From Bradyrhizobium sp. (GTDB taxonomy: Bacteria > Pseudomonadota > Alphaproteobacteria > Rhizobiales > Xanthobacteraceae), in contig JAQGKJ010000851.1 in assembly GCA_028290165.1 (NCBI GenBank), forward strand, positions 1-5,964: 5,964 nt of DNA, written 5' to 3'. How positions within the stretch are numbered: position 1 is the stretch's first letter; every line of letters starts with the position of its first letter. The notes beneath the pieces are model-generated. The model worked only from the letters and a program-made list of their open reading frames with translations. It did not search any database and was not told the DNA's origin. Below are positions 1 through 4,006 of the stretch, in pieces. The position numbers and the translations under genes were made by a program.

Positions 1-1168
1 GGTGGGCGCCCTTGCGCTGTCCCATCTGCCGGCCGCAGCCCAAACCAAGGTCACCAATGAAGGCATCTCGGCCACCGAGATCGTGATCGGTACCCATCAG
101 GACCTGTCCGGCCCGATCAAGGTCTGGGGCGTTCCGGTTTCCAACGGCATGAAAATGGCGGTGGAGGAGATCAACGCGGCCGGCGGCATCCAGGGGCGCA
201 AGCTCCGGATGATCCTCGAGGACAACGGCTACGATCCGAAGAAGGCGGTGCTGGCGTCGCAGAAGATGGTCGAGCGCGACAAGATTTTTGCCATGATCGG
301 CCCGATGGGATCGCCGACGGTGCTGGCGGCGCAGGACGTGCTGTTCGATGCCGGCGTGCTGCAGCTGTTTCCGCTGACGGCTGCCGAATTCACCTTCAAG
401 TTCGATCCCGCAAAACCGCAGGAACGGCTTAAGTTCAACAACCTCCTGCCGTATGTCGAGAGCACGCGCGCGGCCTTGAAATACATGATGGAGGCGAAGA
501 ACTTCAAGAAGCCCTGCATCATGCATCAGGACGACGAGTACGGCAAAAACGTGCTCGACGGCTTTACGCAGCAGCTCGACGCCATGAAGGTGACGCCGGC
601 TTCCGTCACCAGCTACAAGCGCGGCGCCTCCGACTTCAGCGCGCAAGTTGCAAAAATGAAATCCGACGGCTGCGATATCGTCGTGCTCGGCACCGTGATC
701 CGCGAGACCATCGGCGCGATGAGCGAAGCGAAGAAGCTCGGATGGGACGTCACCTTCCTCGGCGCCACGCCGACCAACGTGCTCGAAGTACCGACACTGG
801 GCAAGGACGCGGTCGAAGGGCTTTACGCGGCCTCGGGTTTTGAAATTCCCTATGAGGACACCGCCAAGGGAAAGGTGAAGGATTGGCTGGCGAACTACAA
901 GAAGATGTTCGGCACCGACGCCAACACCCAGGCCATCATCGGCTACAATGCGGTGGAGACGTTCGCCTATTACGTCAACAAGGCCGGCAAGGATCTGACC
1001 GGCCAGAAGCTGCTTGATTCACTCGAATCCGGCGACAAGTACCTCGACATCTTCAACTCGCCGCCGACAAAATTCTCCAAGACCGATCACCTTGCCAACA
1101 CGGTGACGCAGGTCCAGCAGATCCAGAAGGGCCGCTGGGTGTTGATGAAGGACAGCCTCTCGTTCTGA
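1..1168 (+). CDS. ABC transporter substrate-binding protein, branched-chain amino acid type (5' partial)
   Basis: Periplasmic solute-binding protein of the LivJ/Peripla_BP_6 family, which delivers a ligand (branched-chain amino acids, amides or other small organic molecules) to a LivHMGF-type ABC importer. The first full codon is at base 2 and the visible protein has 388 residues. Residues 1-14 look like the end of a signal peptide (hydrophobic stretch, then an AAAQ cleavage region) with no basic N-terminus, so the GTG at base 2 is probably internal and the true start lies upstream. Typical family landmarks follow: a first strand with TEIVIGTHQDLSG (about 25-37), the NGMKMAVEEINAAGGIQGRK segment (48-67), an MIGPMGSPT turn (98-106), DDEYGKN (187-193) in the second lobe, and a C-terminal IIGYNAVETFAYY helix (322-334). 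Two cysteines (about 182 and 234) are visible. The ligand cannot be told from sequence alone. No permease or ATPase gene follows in the window, so the rest of the transporter, if linked, lies upstream. Confidence 0.93.
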   Translation, partial: VGALALSHLPAAAQTKVTNEGISATEIVIGTHQDLSGPIKVWGVPVSNGMKMAVEEINAAGGIQGRKLRMILEDNGYDPKKAVLASQKMVERDKIFAMIGPMGSPTVLAAQDVLFDAGVLQLFPLTAAEFTFKFDPAKPQERLKFNNLLPYVESTRAALKYMMEAKNFKKPCIMHQDDEYGKNVLDGFTQQLDAMKVTPASVTSYKRGASDFSAQVAKMKSDGCDIVVLGTVIRETIGAMSEAKKLGWDVTFLGATPTNVLEVPTLGKDAVEGLYAASGFEIPYEDTAKGKVKDWLANYKKMFGTDANTQAIIGYNAVETFAYYVNKAGKDLTGQKLLDSLESGDKYLDIFNSPPTKFSKTDHLANTVTQVQQIQKGRWVLMKDSLSF

Positions 1169-1204
1169 GGGGGTGACTGAGCGATAAAAACGCGCGTTCT
1201 AAAC

Positions 1205-1332
1205 TCGTCATGCCCGGCCTTGTGCCGGGCATCCACGTTTTGAACATGTAGCAACGAGGACACGGGGATGGCCGGGACATAGGCGAGCGGAAGCGACGCC
1301 GTCCTTCGGACGGCTATGCCCGGCCATGACGA
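1205..1332. repeat. Composite palindromic intergenic repeat (Bradyrhizobium-type)
   Basis: The element is bounded by an 8-bp inverted repeat, TCGTCATG (1205-1212) and CATGACGA (1325-1332). Inside are a perfect 9-bp hairpin (1210-1218 with 1224-1232, loop CTTGT), a second long stem (ATGGCCGGG 1268-1276 with CCCGGCCAT 1319-1327), and nested in that a 7-bp hairpin GCCGTCC-TTC-GGACGGC (1298-1314). The outer arms overlap the arms of the inner stems, so alternative folds compete. From memory, near-identical CGTCATGCCCGG...CCGGCCATGACG units are scattered through intergenic DNA of Bradyrhizobium and relatives. It encodes no protein and sits between convergent genes. Confidence 0.75.
1210..1241 (+). 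terminator. Possible transcription terminator of the substrate-binding protein gene
   Basis: A perfect 9-bp GC-rich stem (1210-1218 with 1224-1232) begins 42 nt after the stop codon. A short run of four T (1238-1241) follows after a 5-nt gap. The gap and short T run make it a weak intrinsic terminator, and the hairpin is also part of the composite repeat, so termination may be incidental. Confidence 0.35.
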
Positions 1333-1360
1333 AGAATGGATTAGAGCGTCGTCGTTGATA

Positions 1361-2482
1361 TTACGGCCCGCTCAGCGCGGTGCCGAAATCTACCGGCGGC
1401 AGCGCGGTGGTATTGCAGCGCCAGTGGCCGCTATCGGTTTTCTGGAATGCGAACGCCTTCTCGACCCTCAATCGGTACGACACCGAAAAGCTTTCCCGGC
1501 TGCCCGGCGACGGTTTCGCTTTCCCCGATTTCAAATCCCAGCACGACCCCGTGCAGCTTGATGCGACCTGGCTGCAGGCGGCAAATGGTGACAGCACGAT
1601 CATCTCGACCTCGGCCGTGATCAGGGCGTCGTTGTCCGCCACCTCGTCGTCGATCTGAAAGACGCGATTGATCGAAAGGAAATCGTCGCAAGCATTGGCC
1701 AAATGGATTTGCGCGACGCATAGATCGACGGCGTCGGCGTCAGGCAAGGGTGAGCGCGGATGGCGTCCGAAAACGCGTTTGGGATCGCCCTTGGCGGCAA
1801 TGATCTCGGCGGTCTTTTCGTTCATCCACTCCGCCAGGCAACCTTCGGACGGCGATAATTCGTCCAGCGGTACGTTATCCTTACCCACCAGGCCGCACTT
1901 TCGATCGCGGTCCCTGCTCCATCGGTCGTATTCGGCGAGCGCCGGTTTGGCGTCGTCCGGTTTCAACTTGGCGATCAGGTCGAGAACGAGGCTGTTGAGT
2001 TCCGTCTTTGCGATGGCCAAGGCGGGCTCGCTGCAGATCAGCGTGCCGGCGGTAGTATCCGTCGCGAGGCAGTCGAAATTGGGATCGGTCAATATCGCGA
2101 TCCTCTCCTCCGTTTCCGTCAACAGACAAGCCTTGCCGGATTTGATGTCGGCCTGGTTCGAAATACCTTGCCTTCCAAAAAGACCGCAGCTGGAATTGCG
2201 ATCTTTGATCCATTCCGCGTTTTCTGCGATCGCATGGGCACGATTCGGAATCCGGTTCAGCCTTTCCTGGATCGCGCTGTTCTGCCGCGCGGCGGCGCCG
2301 TTAAGTTCGGGGTCGCCGCAGAACAATATTTCGGCGGGGTCCTTCAATGCCTCGCAATGGTTTTTCTCAAACAGCGGCAGCGCCTGGCCGATCGTCCGGT
2401 CGGCAGCCACCGGGTTTTCCGCGGATGCGGGATGCGCCAGGCCAATCTGGATCGCAACGACAGGCAGTACAAACCCCCGCAT
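1361..2482 (-). CDS. Exported cysteine-rich protein with two LprI/DUF1311-like repeats
   Basis: Hypothetical secreted or periplasmic protein of 373 residues. The ATG at 2482 is preferred: it has GGAG (2489-2492) 6 nt upstream and gives a clean Sec signal peptide (about 1-21, ending HPASA before ENP). A TTG start at 2506 would add eight residues and has less support. Two tandem repeats resemble the lysozyme-inhibitor LprI N-terminal/DUF1311 family. Repeat 1 has C43, C55, C99 and C119 with an EWIKDRNSSCG motif; repeat 2 has C138, C150, C196 and C215 with a DRWSRDRDRKCG motif. The matching Cys spacing (11, 43-45 and 18-19 residues) points to internal duplication and probable disulfides. The C-terminal part (about 250-373) has six more cysteines and is not recognised. 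The family includes proposed lysozyme inhibitors, but that function is not established here. It lies 102 bp downstream of the LapG-like gene on the same strand, so co-transcription is possible. Confidence 0.82.
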   Translation of the reverse strand: MRGFVLPVVAIQIGLAHPASAENPVAADRTIGQALPLFEKNHCEALKDPAEILFCGDPELNGAAARQNSAIQERLNRIPNRAHAIAENAEWIKDRNSSCGLFGRQGISNQADIKSGKACLLTETEERIAILTDPNFDCLATDTTAGTLICSEPALAIAKTELNSLVLDLIAKLKPDDAKPALAEYDRWSRDRDRKCGLVGKDNVPLDELSPSEGCLAEWMNEKTAEIIAAKGDPKRVFGRHPRSPLPDADAVDLCVAQIHLANACDDFLSINRVFQIDDEVADNDALITAEVEMIVLSPFAACSQVASSCTGSCWDLKSGKAKPSPGSRESFSVSYRLRVEKAFAFQKTDSGHWRCNTTALPPVDFGTALSGP

Positions 2483-2543
2483 TCCGGTCTCCGCTCGACA
2501 AAGCAAAATCTCGTGGCGCGGCCATGGTAGCTTCTCAGGCGTC

Positions 2544-2581
2544 GCGGCGAAACGAAATTGTGGGACGGGGGTTTTCGCCGC
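2544..2581 (-). other. Hairpin between the LapG-like and LprI-like genes
   Basis: A perfect 9-bp inverted repeat, GCGGCGAAA (2544-2552) and TTTCGCCGC (2573-2581), encloses a 20-nt loop. In minus-strand transcripts it begins 3 nt after the protease stop codon. No T run follows the stem on the minus strand, so it is not a classic intrinsic terminator. It could stabilise the 3' end of the protease message or partly uncouple the two genes. Confidence 0.4.
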
Positions 2582-2584
2582 CTC

Positions 2585-3382
2585 CTAGTCGGAGGCCGAG
2601 ATCAAGCCCGGCTCGACGGCCAATCTCGGCGCGGCGGGCGGCGCGAGGTCCTGGCCCGGAACGCCGGCAACCAGCGGGGTGTCGACATACTGCATGACGC
2701 CATATTGATCGATCACAAACAACGGCCGGTAGTTCCTGACATAGGTATCCTCGACCATCGCCATGCGGCGATTGTCCAGCGTCAGCCAGTGCCCATCCAG
2801 CCGCGCCATCGCGACGGCGTGAGCCTCGCCGTGGATGGTGTCGCGCATGACCACGATCCGCAGATCCTCCGGCGCGACGCCGGCCAGGCGCAACGCGGCG
2901 AATTTCGCGATCGCGTAGTCTTCGCAATCCCCGGCACCATGGGTGAAGGTGACGAGCGGCGAACTCCAGACGTCGATCTCGCCCCATTGGGCCAGATCGC
3001 TCATCGACCTGATCGCGAGGTTGATCGCGCGGTTGATCTCGCCGAGACGGGCACGCCCCTCACGGGCTCGCGCATTGTCCACGATGGCGAGCAATTGCAG
3101 GGCGGCCGGAGACACGCAGCGTTCGCGGTCGCCGTCGCAAAGCGCCAGTTGCACCCTTTCGTCGTCGAGCCTGCGCTCGACGGCCAGCCATTTTTCCCGC
3201 AGGCCCCCGAAGGACAGCGTTGCCGCGAAAAGCCCGAACGGCTCGGCCGACCGGGCGGCCGGCTCCGATGCTCCGGACGAATCCGGCGTGGCGGCTGCGA
3301 GGCCTGCTACCGGCCCGCACCAGGCCATGCCGCATGCGAGTGCGAGCGCACGCCAGGCGTGCGAGTTGCCGAAAATCCCCAT
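2585..3382 (-). CDS. LapG-type bacterial transglutaminase-like cysteine protease (BTLCP family)
   Basis: Periplasmic cysteine protease of 265 residues, family PF06035. The characterised member LapG cuts the N-terminal region of giant LapA-type adhesins and releases cells from biofilm; LapD restrains it when c-di-GMP is high. Residues 1 to about 30 form a Sec signal peptide (hydrophobic core about 12-29). The catalytic domain follows, with the hallmark GAGDCEDYA (149-157). The triad is C153, H188 (in GEAHAV) and D203 (in TLDNR); D152 and E154 flank the Cys as in the calcium-binding site of LapG. VWSSPLVTF (138-146) and VRNYRPLFVI (215-224) are further family landmarks. The proline/alanine-rich tail after about 240 is short and probably flexible. 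The ATG at 3382 has GGGG (3389-3392) 6 nt upstream. The gene is divergent from the adhesin gene starting at 4007, which suggests that product as its substrate. Rhizobia often carry several BTLCP genes of unknown target, so the symbol lapG is not assigned. Confidence 0.9.
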   Translation of the reverse strand: MGIFGNSHAWRALALACGMAWCGPVAGLAAATPDSSGASEPAARSAEPFGLFAATLSFGGLREKWLAVERRLDDERVQLALCDGDRERCVSPAALQLLAIVDNARAREGRARLGEINRAINLAIRSMSDLAQWGEIDVWSSPLVTFTHGAGDCEDYAIAKFAALRLAGVAPEDLRIVVMRDTIHGEAHAVAMARLDGHWLTLDNRRMAMVEDTYVRNYRPLFVIDQYGVMQYVDTPLVAGVPGQDLAPPAAPRLAVEPGLISASD

Positions 3383-3482
3383 CTGACGCCCCGTGTCCGG
3401 GCATCGGCGAGGCCTTGGTTAGCCAGCTCGTGACCGGATCATTTCGCAGGCGATGATGGGCGGGGAGGCTTTTATTCTGCTT

Positions 3483-3504
3483 AAAACCGGCCGCAGCGGG
3501 CCGG
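3483..3504 (-). terminator. Intrinsic-terminator-like hairpin in front of the LapG-like gene
   Basis: Read on the minus strand, a GC-only stem CCGGCC-CGCTGC-GGCCGG (3504 to 3487) is followed at once by TTTT (3486-3483). It sits about 100 nt upstream of the protease ATG on the same strand. It could end a small minus-strand transcript begun further right, or attenuate a long protease leader. The stem is only 6 bp, so strength is uncertain. Confidence 0.4.
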
Positions 3505-3506
3505 AA

Positions 3507-3540
3507 AGCGAGAAACAGACTGAAATCCGTCTCGCTATTT
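3507..3540 (+). terminator. Plus-strand hairpin with trailing T run
   Basis: A 7-bp inverted repeat AGCGAGA (3507-3513) and TCTCGCT (3530-3536) with a 16-nt loop is followed by ATTTT. It lies two bases from the minus-strand hairpin at 3487-3504, giving a back-to-back pair. It could stop plus-strand transcription opposite the protease gene from reaching the adhesin. The loop is long for a strong terminator. Confidence 0.3.
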
Positions 3541-3668
3541 TGCTGAAAATTTTATAGATCGCCTGTCCGGGAGGCGGAATCGGCTCGCAAGGACGGTTAA
3601 GACGTGCGACGATTGTTTTCTCGGTGATTTCCGCTGGGTATGGCTAATTTGCTCGGAATCTCTGGCTT

Positions 3669-3684
3669 TGTTATCTAGATCACA
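3669..3684. promoter_or_regulatory. CRP/FNR-family-like binding palindrome
   Basis: TGTTATCTAGATCACA matches the idealised CRP core TGTGATCTAGATCACA at 15 of 16 positions, with the perfect palindrome ATCTAGAT at its centre. It lies 322 bp upstream of the adhesin start and 286 bp upstream of the protease start. In alphaproteobacteria the relevant factor could be a cAMP-responsive Clr/CRP-like protein or another CRP-FNR member. The TTG-N8-CAA spacing of FixK/FNR sites is not met. Confidence 0.45.
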
Positions 3685-3736
3685 GTTTTAGCGCAGAAAT
3701 CGGCGCAGTATCCTGCAAGGAGATGCAGGGGCAAGA

Positions 3737-3756
3737 TGATACAAGTATCGGTATCA
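3737..3756. promoter_or_regulatory. 20-bp operator-like dyad
   Basis: TGATAC (3737-3742) and GTATCA (3751-3756) form a perfect 6-bp inverted repeat with an 8-bp spacer. An overlapping dyad GATAC-AA-GTATC (3738-3749) shares the left arm, so GTATC occurs twice in tandem. The 20-bp size is typical of dimeric regulators, but I cannot name the factor. Confidence 0.35.
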
Positions 3757-3895
3757 GATTCAACGCAATCGAATACATGAGATCAACTGCTTTTTCGCTA
3801 TCAATACAGCCCTAGGTCGATCGTATCGGCACGTAATACTTCGTTTCTTCAAGGTTAGGGGGAATGGATATTTCGTGGATGGTTCTGTCGACTGA

Positions 3896-3915
3896 ACTTG
3901 CACAGGACTTGCACA
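3896..3915. promoter_or_regulatory. Tandem 9-bp direct repeat with helical-turn spacing
   Basis: ACTTGCACA occurs at 3896-3904 and 3907-3915, separated by GG, an 11-bp period close to one DNA turn. It ends 91 bp before the adhesin TTG start. This arrangement is typical of a response regulator or other activator binding one face of the DNA in tandem. The factor is unknown. Confidence 0.4.
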
Positions 3916-3967
3916 AGCAGGAGATGGTTTCGCAAAACCGTTTCAGATGATAAGCAAGCTTAGACTT

Positions 3968-3994
3968 TAGAAAATTATATACATATTAATCTTT
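3968..3994 (+). promoter_or_regulatory. A/T tract with possible -10 elements upstream of the adhesin gene
   Basis: Only 3 of 27 bases are G or C, in striking contrast to the GC-rich flanks. It holds TATATA- and TATTAA-like hexamers and several TpA steps, ending 12 nt before the presumed TTG start. It could be a -10 region with a very short leader, or a binding site for an AT-selective regulator of the MucR/Ros or H-NS-like type. No matching -35 element is evident. Confidence 0.3.
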
Positions 3995-4006
3995 TGCGGG
4001 GGCACA

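Larger units (their letters stand above)
3383..4006. promoter_or_regulatory. Long divergent intergenic region without a convincing gene
   Basis: These 624 bp separate the starts of the protease (minus) and adhesin (plus) genes. I find no ORF with coding character. The left third is GC-rich and holds two hairpins (3487-3536). From about 3540 rightwards it becomes AT-rich and holds a CRP-like dyad, a 20-bp dyad, a tandem 9-bp direct repeat, small hairpins (CCTGCA 3712-3717 with TGCAGG 3724-3729; GGTTT 3926-3930 with AAACC 3935-3939), the dyad TAAGC-AA-GCTTA (3951-3962) and an A/T tract just before the adhesin start. The density of symmetric elements suggests a complex control region for surface-protein expression. 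Confidence 0.6.

Noticed and set aside
2483..2506. Upstream TTG start for the LprI-like gene
   Set aside because: The ATG at 2482 has a well-spaced GGAG and yields a normal signal peptide; the extension adds polar residues in front of it.
1668..2588. Long plus-strand open frame opposite the LprI-like gene
   Set aside because: Its product is serine/arginine-rich and unlike any family I know, while the minus strand has a signal peptide, duplicated Cys-spaced repeats and a good ribosome-binding site.
3317..3382. Lipoprotein signal in the LapG-like protein
   Set aside because: Cys17 is preceded by A-L-A rather than a proper lipobox and lies in the middle of the hydrophobic core; a standard Sec signal peptide fits better.
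2558..3433. Long plus-strand open frame opposite the LapG-like gene
   Set aside because: It is a shadow of the protease, whose catalytic motifs are unmistakable; the plus-strand product is low-complexity and Arg/Gly-rich.
3723..3815. 30-codon ORF in the control region (ATG at 3723), and a 14-codon ORF at 3736-3780
   Set aside because: AGGAG abuts the first ATG with no spacer, the second has only AGGGG with a 4-nt gap, and neither peptide has recognisable features.
3904..3919. Sigma-54 (-24/-12) promoter
   Set aside because: GG and GC are 10 bp apart, but the rest of the TGGCAC-N5-TTGC consensus is not met; the direct repeat explains the sequence better.
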